This document shows, one piece after another, positions 14,006-22,408 of a DNA stretch of 35,259 nt. Source of the stretch: a virus; IMG/VR virus record IMGVR_UViG_3300020195_001440, positions 1 to 35,259 of that record; one strand, written 5' to 3'. Made by a program: the position numbers and the translations under genes. Numbering within the stretch: position 1 is the first letter of the stretch; each line of letters starts with the position of its first letter. The notes below the pieces were generated by a model. The model saw nothing but the letters and a program-made list of their open reading frames with translations. It made no database searches and was not told where the DNA came from.

Positions 14006-15955
14006 TTATGCCTCGCCCTTCATCTTCACGCCGCCCCGGTAGTCCTGGAGGGCGCAGCCGAAGTCGAAGTAACCCCGGAACTGGATGCCCAGCACGTTGA
14101 AGTCGGCGTCGGCCCGTTCCACGGTCGGCGTCTGCTGGCCGTTGAGGAACGCCATCTCGATCACCGGGATGTCGGCAGGGTCGGCCAGCAGATACCACGC
14201 CTTGGCGCTGAAGCCGGAGAGCGTGGCGTTGGAGAGATAGGCCGAGTAGACGACGCTGAATTTCCCCGCGTGCGGGTTGCTGGTCATGTACTTGGTGCTG
14301 GCGGTGGTGTCGCGCACCTCGGTCGCCTGCATCAACTGCGTCCCTTTCACGTTCAGCGCCGGCGGCACCAGCAGCACACGCGGCGTGATCCCGAGCGGGC
14401 TCCCCTCGGCGTCCTTCTGTTCGAGGAACAGCAACTCACCAGCGGTGAGGCTGTCGATGGAGAGCGCCGTATCAGTCCCGGTGGCGTAGTTGCCCCGCCC
14501 CGTGGTGAAGAAGGCTGCGTTGTTGAGGAAGGCCGTCCAGAAGACCTTGTTGAGCTTCAGGGCCCCGCCTCGGCCGATGCGCTGGGGCAAAGCGGTTAGC
14601 GCGCCCAGATCGTCATTGATGAGGTCCGTCCGGGTGACGGAGAACATCTTGCCATAGGTCTTGGCCTGGTTGGTGAAGTTCTCCTCGTCCACCTGCCCAT
14701 GCTTGAGTTCCCCATCCGGGCCGACCTCGTCATACTCGAACGCGCCGGTCATCCGGTAGCTGGTGACGGCCTTGAAGTCCTTCACCGAGCGGATGGCGGC
14801 GATGCGCTGCCAGGCATCTTCCACGCTCATGAATCCGGCGAGGAGGAACTTGTTGGCGATGTTCGACATGATCCCCGGCAGCCGCATCGTGCTGAAGGCG
14901 GCCCGGAGAGCGCCATCGCGATCATCATCGAACGTGCGGCCGGAGTAGCCGTTGGCCCACGCGCCTTCCATGAGCAGGCGCTGGAGGCCCAGCCGCCCAC
15001 GGAACGCCTTGTGCGCCGCTTCGAGCGTGCGGGCCTCGATCTGCTTTTCGTGGCCGGGCAGACGGGCCGACTGGCACGCCGCCGCCATGAGGATGTCCTC
15101 GGTGATCGTGTTGTCCGGGACATGCGCGGCCGGCGCTGTGGGCCGGTCGGCGCGCAACACCTCCAGTTCGGTGCGGGTTGCGTCCCAGCCGTCCTCAACC
15201 GCCTTGGCCGCGATCTCGGCGTGCTTGGTCCCACAGACCTTCTGCACGGCGGCGATGCGCTTCATCTCCGTGGCCGTGGCGGCGCGGATCGATTCGGGGG
15301 TCTGAGCGGTCGGATCGACCTGCGCGGCATTGGCGACGACGGCGTCTTTGGCTTGAGGCATGTTGGTATCCTTCGTGTTGGAGGCGGCGAAGCCTTCGGC
15401 TCCTGCCGCGATGTTGGCGGTGGTGTTGTCGTCCGCCCCCAGCGCCACAAAACTGACTTCTCCGAGCAGCGACTTGCGGGCGATGTTCACGGGGCCGGGG
15501 AACACTTTTCCGTTGGCCTGGGCGCTGCCGCCTTCGGGCACCCACTCGACATCGATCGCGCGAGCGCCAATGGACGCCTGCCAGGGGAAGCCATTGGCGG
15601 CGTCGGCGAGAACTTCCTGCGCCGCCTTCCCCGATCCGGAGACGACGCCCGCGACGCCAAGACTGCTCTCGGCGATCTGCACCTGGTCGATGTGGCCGAC
15701 GCGGGCGGCGCGGTCGTGTTCGAGGAAGACCTTGGGCTTGGCCGACGCCTGCAACCCGGCCAGATCGATCACCACGGGGTAGCGCCAGCCCGCGATTTGC
15801 ATGGGGCCGCCGGTGTAGGCGGTCATCTGGAACCGGCGCGGGGAGGTGGCCTTGCCATCGGGCGCAGCAGCATCGACCCACTTGAGGTCGGCGGCGGCCG
15901 CGACGATCTGGAACTCGCGCGAGCCTTGAAGGTTGTCAGTCGCCGGTGTCGGCAT
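14006..15955 (-). CDS. Prohead protease-major capsid protein fusion
   Basis: One 649-residue frame. Residues 1 to about 180 form a prohead maturation protease: a likely catalytic His in LEHDRAARVGHID (His-80), a likely catalytic Ser in PWQASIGA (Ser-128) and the conserved LGEVSFVALGAD (164-175). Residues about 200-300 are a helical, scaffold-like linker. Residues about 300-649 are a HK97-fold capsid protein (AGFMSVEDAWQRIA, YGKMFSVTRTDLINDDLG, FRGYFDFGC). The protein should self-assemble and be cut during maturation. The start at 15955 has an AGGAG site and overlaps the portal gene by 20 bases. An internal ATG at 15361 (Met-199) has its own ribosome binding site and would give capsid protein alone. 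Confidence 0.88.
   Translation of the reverse strand: MPTPATDNLQGSREFQIVAAAADLKWVDAAAPDGKATSPRRFQMTAYTGGPMQIAGWRYPVVIDLAGLQASAKPKVFLEHDRAARVGHIDQVQIAESSLGVAGVVSGSGKAAQEVLADAANGFPWQASIGARAIDVEWVPEGGSAQANGKVFPGPVNIARKSLLGEVSFVALGADDNTTANIAAGAEGFAASNTKDTNMPQAKDAVVANAAQVDPTAQTPESIRAATATEMKRIAAVQKVCGTKHAEIAAKAVEDGWDATRTELEVLRADRPTAPAAHVPDNTITEDILMAAACQSARLPGHEKQIEARTLEAAHKAFRGRLGLQRLLMEGAWANGYSGRTFDDDRDGALRAAFSTMRLPGIMSNIANKFLLAGFMSVEDAWQRIAAIRSVKDFKAVTSYRMTGAFEYDEVGPDGELKHGQVDEENFTNQAKTYGKMFSVTRTDLINDDLGALTALPQRIGRGGALKLNKVFWTAFLNNAAFFTTGRGNYATGTDTALSIDSLTAGELLFLEQKDAEGSPLGITPRVLLVPPALNVKGTQLMQATEVRDTTASTKYMTSNPHAGKFSVVYSAYLSNATLSGFSAKAWYLLADPADIPVIEMAFLNGQQTPTVERADADFNVLGIQFRGYFDFGCALQDYRGGVKMKGEA
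15361..15373 (-). promoter_or_regulatory. Internal ribosome binding site and start inside the protease-capsid gene
   Basis: On the minus strand AAGGA (15369-15373) stands seven bases before an in-frame ATG at 15361, the linker between the protease and capsid parts. Initiation there would give a 451-residue protein beginning MPQAKDAVV, that is scaffold plus capsid without the protease. Confidence 0.5.
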
Positions 15956-17441
15956 GCTGCATCTCCTGTTCGTTGGGTGCGGGAGCGGGTGCCTGGCCGG
16001 GCGGCAGCGCCAGAGGCAGGCCCAGTTCTTCCATCAGTGCCACTTCCTTGGCGCGCTGGCGAAGCTCGGATTCCCAGTCGCGTCCCTGGCGGGCGTACTC
16101 GTAGGCGAGCGTCGTGGTGTTGTTCTGGAGGCGGGTCGCCTGGGCGCTGGCTTCCTTGGCGGGATCGACGTGTTCCTGGCCGTCCCAAAACCACTGGTGG
16201 ACGGGAATCCGCAATCGGCCGGAGGGCAGACGGCGGTCGGCGGTGCGGAGGGATTGGGGGAGCAGTCCCTCGACCAGCACGGCCTCATCGAGCCAAGTGG
16301 CGAGGATGCGGTCGAGGACGATCCCTTCCAGGTGGGTTTGATCGACCCGGATGCTCTTGAAGTAGGTCTGGTGGTCGAGCCGCCCCGAAGCGTAGTTGTA
16401 GCCCGACGAGTTTCCGGCCGCGACGTTGAACGGCATGTTCAAACAGCGGGCGATCTCGTTGAGGATTTCCTTTTTGAACTCCGCGTAGGTGGTCGCGGGC
16501 TGCTCGGCGGTGATCTGGCCGAGTTTCCAGCCGCCTGGCAGAACTGTGGCCATGCGCCGTTCGAGTTCCACGATGTCCATCGGCTCGACTGAATCGGCTT
16601 CGCCGTTGGCGGGAGCATCGGTGTAGAGGACGGCGGCGAAGTCGGCGGCGGTCTCGGCGGCGGCGATCACCGCCAGCGTGAACCGCCGGAGCTGCGCAAA
16701 CAACGGAAGCGCCGGCGTGATGTCCGGGACGCCGCGTGCCTGGCCGGCGCGTTCGGGCCGGAAGTAGTGGATCATCGCCGAGGCGGGAACGCGGTCGAAC
16801 TCCATCCCCGTGCCGGAGAAGAACATCGTGTCGCCGGGGTGCCGGCGCAGGACGTGGTATTCGACGGCGTTACCGTGACGATCAAAGACGATCCCGTCCA
16901 CGGGTTGCGGATCAATCGGATTGAAGACCGGCGTGGTGACCTGGTCGGCTTCGAGCAGGCGCAGGTCTAGTTGAATGTCGGCGTCGATGCCGGGGTTATT
17001 GGTGAAGAGCGCGAACCCCTCGCCGGAGTCGGCGCGGGCCATGCGGAGAGTTCGGAGTTTTTGCGGCAGACCCACGGCGTCAGACCATTCGGCGAATGCC
17101 TGTTCGATGGTCCGATTCGCCGTGGGGTCGTCGGTGAGCATCTGCAATCGCGGGCCGGTGCCGATCGCGTCATTGGCCAGGGTGCTGACGATGCCCCGGG
17201 CATAAGAGTTGTTGGCAACCTCGTAGCGAGCGCGGTTGCGGATCGTGCGGCGCACCTCGGCGTTCAGCGCCGCGTTGGGCGAGAGCGCGTCCGCGTTGGC
17301 CCAATGGCGGCGGTTTTCATCGTTGGTGACGGCAGTGTCGTACTTGGCGCGAACGTGGCGCACCCCAGACGTCTGCGCCGCCCGGCGCTGGGAGGCCACA
17401 GCGGGCTTGGGGGAGGCGAGATTCTTGAGCCACGTCAACAT
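15936..17441 (-). CDS. Phage portal protein (lambda gpB family)
   Basis: A 501-residue protein that forms the dodecameric DNA-packaging channel at one capsid vertex. Family hallmarks are RYEVANNSYARGIVSTLANDAIGTGPRL near residues 73-101, the helix AFAEWSD, the long beta/alpha stem region, and the segment NEIARCLNMPFNVAAGNSSGYNYASGRLDH near 330-360. I chose the ATG at 17441 (MLTWLKN), three bases after the previous stop; a TTG at 17447 overlapping that stop is also possible. The stop overlaps the protease-capsid start by 20 bases, as is common in head operons. Confidence 0.93.
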   Translation of the reverse strand: MLTWLKNLASPKPAVASQRRAAQTSGVRHVRAKYDTAVTNDENRRHWANADALSPNAALNAEVRRTIRNRARYEVANNSYARGIVSTLANDAIGTGPRLQMLTDDPTANRTIEQAFAEWSDAVGLPQKLRTLRMARADSGEGFALFTNNPGIDADIQLDLRLLEADQVTTPVFNPIDPQPVDGIVFDRHGNAVEYHVLRRHPGDTMFFSGTGMEFDRVPASAMIHYFRPERAGQARGVPDITPALPLFAQLRRFTLAVIAAAETAADFAAVLYTDAPANGEADSVEPMDIVELERRMATVLPGGWKLGQITAEQPATTYAEFKKEILNEIARCLNMPFNVAAGNSSGYNYASGRLDHQTYFKSIRVDQTHLEGIVLDRILATWLDEAVLVEGLLPQSLRTADRRLPSGRLRIPVHQWFWDGQEHVDPAKEASAQATRLQNNTTTLAYEYARQGRDWESELRQRAKEVALMEELGLPLALPPGQAPAPAPNEQEMQHADTGD

Positions 17442-17443
17442 GA

Positions 17444-17641
17444 TCAATCGGTTCCCGGCGGCACGAGCTTCTTCATCACGATCCCCAGCCCCTTGCTGCG
17501 GGTTGCCTTCTTGCCTTCGAGGTAACGGTCGGCGGCGATCTGGTCGGGGAGCGGGTGCTGCTCCATCTCGGCGCTGTCGCCCCTGGCCCGCTTGGGGCCG
17601 GCGGCGTTCTGGCGGATGTTGTCTTCCAGTTCGTCAGCCAT
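17444..17641 (-). CDS. Small phage head-region protein, unknown
   Basis: A 65-residue charged protein (ADELEDNIRQNAAGPKRARGDSAEMEQHPLPDQIAADRYLEG, ending VMKKLVPPGTD). Small proteins of this type directly precede lambda-type portal genes and sit where gpW, the head-completion protein, is found. The sequence does not clearly match gpW, so I leave the role open. It starts at 17641 and is followed within three bases by the portal ATG. Confidence 0.6.
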   Translation of the reverse strand: MADELEDNIRQNAAGPKRARGDSAEMEQHPLPDQIAADRYLEGKKATRSKGLGIVMKKLVPPGTD

Positions 17642-17650
17642 GCTGGTTCC

Positions 17651-17890
17651 TCAGAATCGCTGGCGCACCTTCCGCGTCGGGCAAAGCTCCAGATCGAAGC
17701 GCTTGGTCTTGTGGCGAACCTCGTGGCGCAATAGCGCTCGCACCGCCGAGTCGGGCTTACGCCCCTCCGCATGGGCCAGCCACGCGGCCTGGATCGCGTC
17801 GCGGCGCAGCGAGAGCGGGCAATGGGAGATCGCCGCCCGGGTCAAGCCCGGCGGCCAGTTGGTCGTTGGAATGTCCAGAACGAGGGCCAT
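17651..17890 (-). CDS. Small protein of unknown function in the head gene cluster
   Basis: A 79-residue basic protein (VLDIPTTNWPPGLTRAAIS near the start, then LRRDAIQAAWLAHAEGRKPDSA). An AGAGGTG site lies just before the ATG at 17890; a GTG one codon earlier is an alternative start. It is in the late operon between the zinc-ribbon and pre-portal genes. I recognise no family. The 95-base gap before it (17891-17985) shows no gene or clear signal. Confidence 0.5.
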   Translation of the reverse strand: MALVLDIPTTNWPPGLTRAAISHCPLSLRRDAIQAAWLAHAEGRKPDSAVRALLRHEVRHKTKRFDLELCPTRKVRQRF

Positions 17891-17985
17891 CACCTCTTAT
17901 GGACAGGAAGGGTGCGCAGAATGGCTGTGAAAGAGAGATTCAGATGAAGATCGTTACACCGGTAGACATCCCCATGCGCAAATCA

Positions 17986-18168
17986 CTATTTCCCGATCTC
18001 CCGCTCCCAGGTCGTGATCCGCTTCCCGCAATGTCGGCATTCCCGCCGACGGATGATCTTGCCGCCCGGCGACGCGCGGGTGTACACGACTTCGAAGTGG
18101 CGGCAGCCGCATTTCGGGCAGATCAGGCCGCGCGGCACACTGGTTGTTTCGGTGCTGCGTGCCTTCAT
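17986..18168 (-). CDS. Zinc-ribbon protein
   Basis: A 60-residue protein with two CxxC-type knuckles: CPKCGC at residues 17-22 and CRHCGK at 44-49, with basic residues between (GGKIIRRRE). This arrangement resembles the zinc ribbon of NrdR and of the phage Ogr/Delta late activators, so binding DNA or RNA is plausible. It overlaps the terminase stop by four bases (ATGA), and is therefore co-translated with the packaging gene. A role in late gene control or packaging is inference. Confidence 0.7.
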   Translation of the reverse strand: MKARSTETTSVPRGLICPKCGCRHFEVVYTRASPGGKIIRRRECRHCGKRITTWEREIGK

Positions 18169-20435
18169 TGCCGCCTCCCCTGGAGCGCCGACAGCTTGAT
18201 CCGGGGCCGGTTGGGCTCACGCTTGACGTCGGTGCCGAAGAGAACGGCCCCCTGCACCGAACCCGCGACGGCGCAGCCGACCAGACAATCGAGCCAATGG
18301 TTGTCCGTACCGGGGGTGCGCAGCTTCCATTCCTCCAATTCCCGCCCGCGCCCAGTGGTCTTCACGCGGTACTCGCTGGTGAGATGCTCGGAGACCAGCC
18401 GGTGGTCGTTGGCGGCGAAGAGGGAGAGACAGCCGGGATCGCCCATCGGCACCGCCAAGCGGGCATGAACGAAGCTCTTCCAGTAGTTGGTGTCGATGAG
18501 AACGTGACGCACCGAGCGCTTCCCCTGCACGTTGGGGATTTGCCAGTGGAGGCCGATGCGCTCCCCGGATTTGCGCTTGTAGTCGGAGAACGGCTTACCG
18601 GCCGCGCCGATGTACCTGCCGTGGCTGGGCATCACGATGGCCGAATGAGAAGTCTGCCGGCAGAACTGATACACCACATCGGTGCTGTTGCCCCAGTTGG
18701 CATCGATCATGCACCGTTCAATCGTCATCTCCGCGCCGTCGTCACGGCGGTATTTCCGGGGAAGGCGCTCGGCGGTGAGCGCTTCCAGCCCGGCGTAGAT
18801 CGCGCCCTCCTGGCCCGTTCCCTTGTGGACGGACCCGAGCGTCTTGCGGGCGTCGCGGAGCGTGAAGTACTGCCGCTTCTGATCCGGGTATTCGCCGTAA
18901 TCCAGGACGTAGCCGGTGAAGTCCTCCTCCCAACCGCAGATCATCCAGAAGAGCAGGTTCCCCTGCACGTCGATGAACATGGTCAGGTGGTTCACGCCCA
19001 CCGGCACTTCGCCGCGTTTCATGCCGTTGGTCTTGGCAGCGATCAGGTCGGCCGAGAGCGTCTCACCTTCGACCGCGTCGGGGAGCGGCTCGTTCTGGTA
19101 CTCGGCCCAGAACGCTGGTTCGCCCTGGTCCAGCTTCAGGTTCATCGCATGCTGGAGCGCCGAGAGCTCATCAGGATTGTGGCGCTGCGGCCAGGCGACC
19201 AGTGCGCCGATGTCCATCTCGGTTTGGTTGGCCCGGTAGAACTCCGTCGCCTCCTTCACGCCTCGGTCGTTGCGCTGTCCCTCGGCGCGAAGCTGCGCGT
19301 ATTGCTGCCACAGCTTCTCGTTGGTCGGAAACGCATAGACCATCTTCGTCCGCTGGCCTTGCCACTGCGGATGCTTCTCGCGGTCGAGAATGCGGTCGGC
19401 CATGTCATCCGGGCGAACCACGGTGAGCGTCATCAGCCCTGCGATCTTCCGGCCCGGCCCCGCCAACCCCAGGATCGCGCCGGCCAGAATCTGTTCCCGC
19501 GTGTGGCATTGGCTCGGCGATCGCGCCGATTCATCCGTCTGCGGATCATCCAGCAGCACGAGTGACGGGCGGGCGGTCTTGCCATCGGCCCGCTTGTGTT
19601 TCATCCCGCGAATCCGGCCCGTGATGCCGGCGACCTTGATGATGGCGCTGCTGGCGACGCTCCCTTCGATCGTCGGCAGCGTGATCTCTTTCGCCGTCCA
19701 GCCGACGTGCGTGCGCGCGCCGCGATAGAGCTGTCCGGCGGCGCGCTGGTGAATCCCCTCCAGCGCCCGCACCGGCCCGCACACTTCGGAGAAGTCCTCC
19801 TCAAGCAGATCATTGTTCTCCAGCTCGCTCTTGATCGAATCGAGCATGTCGGCGGCGTGTTCTTCATCGCTGCCGATCAGCGCCACGAACTCCCGGTGCC
19901 CGTAGAGCAGCGACCACAGACAAGCGGTCTCGCAGAGCGTCGTCTTGCCTGACCCGCGCGGCATCGCCATCGCAAACAGCCCACCCTCCAGCACCGCCGT
20001 CTCGATCTTGGCGATCACCTTCAAATGATCAGGCGACCAGGCCAGATGAAACGTCTGGCTGAAGTAGGCATCGCAGAAGGATCGGAACGAGTTGCGGCAG
20101 CGATCCTTCCGGGCCGCATCGACCGGCGGATGCACCCACCCCTCGGCGGCGATGTCGCGTGATGATTCCGATGATGCGCGGCTCCGCGCGTTGACGGCGT
20201 CCTTGTGCGCTTCGTAATCACCCTCGGTCCACCCCGGTTCGAAAGTCTCCCGCCGCGCGTGGAAGAGCCAGGCCGCATAGCGGAGCAGGTCGATCTTCTT
20301 CCCATCGCCGATCTTGTAGGCGGCGCGATTGAGGTGGCGGTAGACGACGTGCGGCTGCACCACCTCACCCAATGGGGTGGAGTTCAGCAGCCGGACGGCT
20401 TCGGCCACGCGAAGTTGACGCGGGTCCACCTTCAC
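18165..20435 (-). CDS. Terminase large subunit (GpA-like packaging ATPase/nuclease)
   Basis: The DNA packaging motor, which cuts concatemeric DNA and pumps it into the prohead. I placed the start at a GTG at 20435: it overlaps the preceding stop as GTGA, has a GGGAGGT site nine bases upstream, and matches the coupling style of the neighbours. This gives 756 residues. Residues about 1-110 are a helical N-terminal region. The Walker A MPRGSGKTT is at about 158-166, and the Walker B LVLLDD at about 292-297. The C-terminal nuclease domain includes LTMFIDVQG, MIDANWGNSTD and the late acidic motif in NHWLDCLVGC. It is larger than most TerL proteins and close to lambda gpA in layout. Confidence 0.92.
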   Translation of the reverse strand: MKVDPRQLRVAEAVRLLNSTPLGEVVQPHVVYRHLNRAAYKIGDGKKIDLLRYAAWLFHARRETFEPGWTEGDYEAHKDAVNARSRASSESSRDIAAEGWVHPPVDAARKDRCRNSFRSFCDAYFSQTFHLAWSPDHLKVIAKIETAVLEGGLFAMAMPRGSGKTTLCETACLWSLLYGHREFVALIGSDEEHAADMLDSIKSELENNDLLEEDFSEVCGPVRALEGIHQRAAGQLYRGARTHVGWTAKEITLPTIEGSVASSAIIKVAGITGRIRGMKHKRADGKTARPSLVLLDDPQTDESARSPSQCHTREQILAGAILGLAGPGRKIAGLMTLTVVRPDDMADRILDREKHPQWQGQRTKMVYAFPTNEKLWQQYAQLRAEGQRNDRGVKEATEFYRANQTEMDIGALVAWPQRHNPDELSALQHAMNLKLDQGEPAFWAEYQNEPLPDAVEGETLSADLIAAKTNGMKRGEVPVGVNHLTMFIDVQGNLLFWMICGWEEDFTGYVLDYGEYPDQKRQYFTLRDARKTLGSVHKGTGQEGAIYAGLEALTAERLPRKYRRDDGAEMTIERCMIDANWGNSTDVVYQFCRQTSHSAIVMPSHGRYIGAAGKPFSDYKRKSGERIGLHWQIPNVQGKRSVRHVLIDTNYWKSFVHARLAVPMGDPGCLSLFAANDHRLVSEHLTSEYRVKTTGRGRELEEWKLRTPGTDNHWLDCLVGCAVAGSVQGAVLFGTDVKREPNRPRIKLSALQGRRQ

Positions 20436-20653
20436 CGGGTCTGCACCTCCCGCACCAACCACGCCGCGTAATGCACCAGGTTCATCCGGCCATCCGTGCC
20501 GACGGGTGCGCCGGCGTCGATGTCAGCCTGCACCTGCTCGGCCGTGATCTTCCGCCCGCCAGCGCCGCCGAGAAGCCGCGACATGTCCTCTACGGATAGC
20601 GACGCCGGATTGACGGCCTGGGGCGGCGGGATTGGGCCTTGGGAATCGGGCAT
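20432..20653 (-). CDS. Small protein before the terminase, unknown
   Basis: A 73-residue protein. It has a Pro-rich start, then VNPASLSVEDMSRLLGGAGG and a helix ending NLVHYAAWLVREVQTR. A similar helical pattern (KIDLLRYAAWLFHARRE) occurs near the start of the terminase itself, so the two may share a short module. It occupies the slot of a small terminase subunit but is far shorter than known ones, so I do not call it that. It is the first gene of the late operon and overlaps the terminase start by four bases. Confidence 0.65.
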   Translation of the reverse strand: MPDSQGPIPPPQAVNPASLSVEDMSRLLGGAGGRKITAEQVQADIDAGAPVGTDGRMNLVHYAAWLVREVQTR

Positions 20654-20758
20654 GTTTAACCAGCTTAACTTACTGCGAATAATGGAATTACGGTCGTTTT
20701 AATGCTTGATGCGGGTGGGAGATCGAGGCTTAATGAACCCACACAAACGGAGAACACG
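20654..20758. promoter_or_regulatory. Divergent promoter region between late operon and plus-strand operon
   Basis: This 105-base gap separates the leftward terminase operon from the rightward small-gene operon. It is clearly more A/T-rich than its surroundings (for example 20656-20702) and contains the related runs GTTTAACC and CTTAACTTA. It must hold the start signals for both operons, but I see no pair of boxes good enough to name. Confidence 0.5.
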
Positions 20759-21097
20759 ATGAACGAACAGCAGAACAACGACGCGAACGACCTCGACCTG
20801 GGCGACGACCTGGTGATCACCCAAACCACCCGCCGCACCAACGCCAACGGAACCTGGGTCTCCGGGACGATCCACGGGCTCCGCTTCGAAGCCTTGGTCT
20901 TCCCCGAGCACGCCACCGACCCCGCCTACGAGATCGCCGACAGCCGGATCAGCAAGCTCTGGCTCCAGCGCCTGGCGGACAAGAAGGAGGTCTACAACTG
21001 GGATCGCGGCCTGGACCACGGCCCGGCCGACAAGACGGCGGCGGCGATCGTCGACTTCCTCGCGGCGGGCCTCGCCGAACACACCTTCAACATGTAA
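20759..21097 (+). CDS. DUF7678-like small protein
   Basis: A 112-residue protein, first of five small plus-strand genes. After an acidic N-terminus, residues about 30-110 read WVSGTIHGLRFEALVFPE, then RISKLWLQ and VYNWDRGLD, ending in a short helix (VDFLAAGLAEH). This matches, from memory, a widespread small family of unknown function (DUF7678); I could not check the name. The start at 20759 follows an ACGGAGA site; a longer frame from 20702 lacks one. Function unknown. Confidence 0.72.
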   Translation: MNEQQNNDANDLDLGDDLVITQTTRRTNANGTWVSGTIHGLRFEALVFPEHATDPAYEIADSRISKLWLQRLADKKEVYNWDRGLDHGPADKTAAAIVDFLAAGLAEHTFNM

Positions 21098-21124
21098 CCC
21101 CACGCACCACGACGGAGACCCACC

Positions 21125-21337
21125 ATGAACGACATCGAACTTTTCACGCAGATCGCCCGCGAGCACCTGGACATCGAGACGCTCGAGACCCGCAAGATGG
21201 ACAGCCTGGACTTCCACGACGTAGCGGTCTGGCAGGTTGAGAAGGCGCTGCGAGCCGCCTACGACGCCGGCCGCGATTCGATGCGGCGGCGGAAGACGCC
21301 AAACCAACCGAGAACCACCCCACGCCCGAGGCCCTGA
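21125..21337 (+). CDS. DUF6900-like small protein
   Basis: A 70-residue protein. Its first 55 residues (LFTQIAREHLDIETLETR, SLDFHDVAVWQVEKALRAAYDAG) match, from memory, the small DUF6900 family of phage and plasmid proteins; the name is unverified. The last 15 residues are Pro/Arg-rich. A CGGAGA site precedes the ATG. The stop codon lies in the loop of an 8-base-pair hairpin, so termination of translation and RNA folding may interact. Function unknown. Confidence 0.65.
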   Translation: MNDIELFTQIAREHLDIETLETRKMDSLDFHDVAVWQVEKALRAAYDAGRDSMRRRKTPNQPRTTPRPRP

Positions 21338-21374
21338 ACAAGGGCCTCGTGTGTTTCCGGGCCAAGTAGGCCCG
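21327..21374 (+). terminator. Two consecutive GC hairpins after the second plus-strand gene
   Basis: CGAGGCCC (21327-21334) pairs perfectly with GGGCCTCG (21342-21349), followed by TGTGTTT. Then CGGGCC (21358-21363) pairs with GGCCCG (21369-21374). The first may be a weak terminator or processing site, the pair a barrier that lowers expression of the next three genes. The rest of the 108-base gap (21338-21445) holds only the ribosome binding site of the next gene. Confidence 0.4.
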
Positions 21375-21445
21375 CGGGAAGCCGCACCCGAACCACGCGG
21401 TAAACGGGCTTGGCCAGCCCCAAGACGGCCAGAAGGAACAGCATC

Positions 21446-21997
21446 ATGAAGAAGGACGATATCAAGATCGGCGCGACGTACACCGCGAAGGTCAGCGACC
21501 GGGTCGTGCCCATCCGCATCGACCGCGAGAACGGCCGGGGCGGCTGGGACGCGACCAACCTGGTGACCAACAAGCAGGTCCGCATCAAGAGCGCCCAGCG
21601 CCTGCGCGGCGAGGCAAGCGCCAAGGGCGGGCCGACGGCCAAAGCCGAGGCGAAGGCGGAGAAGGCGACCAAGCCCGCCGAACCCGAGGTGGTGCCGCAG
21701 GCGGAGACGACGCCGACCACGGCCCCGAAGGCCAAAGCGCCCAAGACGCCGACGGAGCCCAAGGCCGACAAGAAGCTCTCCTGCCTGGACGCGGCGGCGC
21801 AGGTGCTCAAGGACAGCAACGAGCCCATGCAGGTGAAGGCGATGATCGATGAGATGTCCAGCAAGAAGCTCTGGACCAGCGATGCCCCCACGCCCGCCGC
21901 GACGCTCTACAGCGCCATCCTCCGGGAGATCCAGAAGAAGGGCAAAGACGCCCGCTTCAAGAAGACCGAGCGCGGCCACTTCGCCCTGAACGCCTGA
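21446..21997 (+). CDS. HARE-HTH (winged helix) domain protein
   Basis: A 183-residue protein in three parts. Residues 1-52 are a small beta domain (IKIGATYTAKVSDRVVPIRI...GGWDATNLVTNK). Residues about 53-110 are a disordered Ala/Lys/Pro/Glu-rich linker. Residues about 112-183 are a HARE-HTH winged helix (SCLDAAAQVLKDSNEPMQVKAMIDEM, LYSAILREIQKKGKDARFKKTERGHFAL), a module otherwise found in RNA polymerase delta, ASXL proteins and some restriction enzymes. It likely binds DNA or polymerase. The start has an AGAAGGA site. A regulatory role in the phage is inference. Confidence 0.78.
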   Translation: MKKDDIKIGATYTAKVSDRVVPIRIDRENGRGGWDATNLVTNKQVRIKSAQRLRGEASAKGGPTAKAEAKAEKATKPAEPEVVPQAETTPTTAPKAKAPKTPTEPKADKKLSCLDAAAQVLKDSNEPMQVKAMIDEMSSKKLWTSDAPTPAATLYSAILREIQKKGKDARFKKTERGHFALNA

Positions 21998-22030
21998 ACC
22001 ATCAACCCCAAACCCATAGGAGAATCCATC

Positions 22031-22405
22031 ATGAAGCTCACGATCCATTACCACGACTGCGACTACCCCATCGACCTCGATGACCCGCACGGGCACGAGT
22101 ACCGCCTGGACGACATGCTCGATTCGTTCCAGCCCAACGAGGTACGCGAGGTCATCAACCAGAACCTCGATCTCTTCCGGGGCCTTTGCGACATCTGGAA
22201 CCAGCGCGAGTTGGCCCAGCGCCGTGCCCTGGAATCGCCGCCCCTCCAGGCCGGCGCTCGGGTGACGATCACCAACCCCGCGTTCGTTGAACGCGGGAGG
22301 GCCGGGACGCTGGAGATCGAAGACGGGTGCTGGGCCATCCGCTTCGAGGATGGCACGGCGCTGGGGGTTGGTGAGACCGATGTCCAACGCGCCGAGGAGG
22401 CCTGA
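22031..22405 (+). CDS. Small plus-strand protein, unknown
   Basis: A 124-residue protein. The N-terminal part is acidic and His-rich (LTIHYHDCDYPIDLDDPHGHEYRLDDML). A helix follows (VREVINQNLDLFRGLCDIW). The C-terminal 50 residues have a small beta-barrel look (GARVTITNPAFVERGRAGTLEIEDGCWAIRFEDG), as in KOW/SH3-like domains. A strong AGGAG site precedes the ATG and the next gene begins three bases after the stop. I do not recognise the family. Confidence 0.6.
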   Translation: MKLTIHYHDCDYPIDLDDPHGHEYRLDDMLDSFQPNEVREVINQNLDLFRGLCDIWNQRELAQRRALESPPLQAGARVTITNPAFVERGRAGTLEIEDGCWAIRFEDGTALGVGETDVQRAEEA

Positions 22406-22408
22406 ACC

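Noticed and set aside
20432-20653. Small terminase subunit
   Set aside because: The position fits, but 73 residues is too short and I see no helix-turn-helix or oligomerisation domain, so I left it as unknown.
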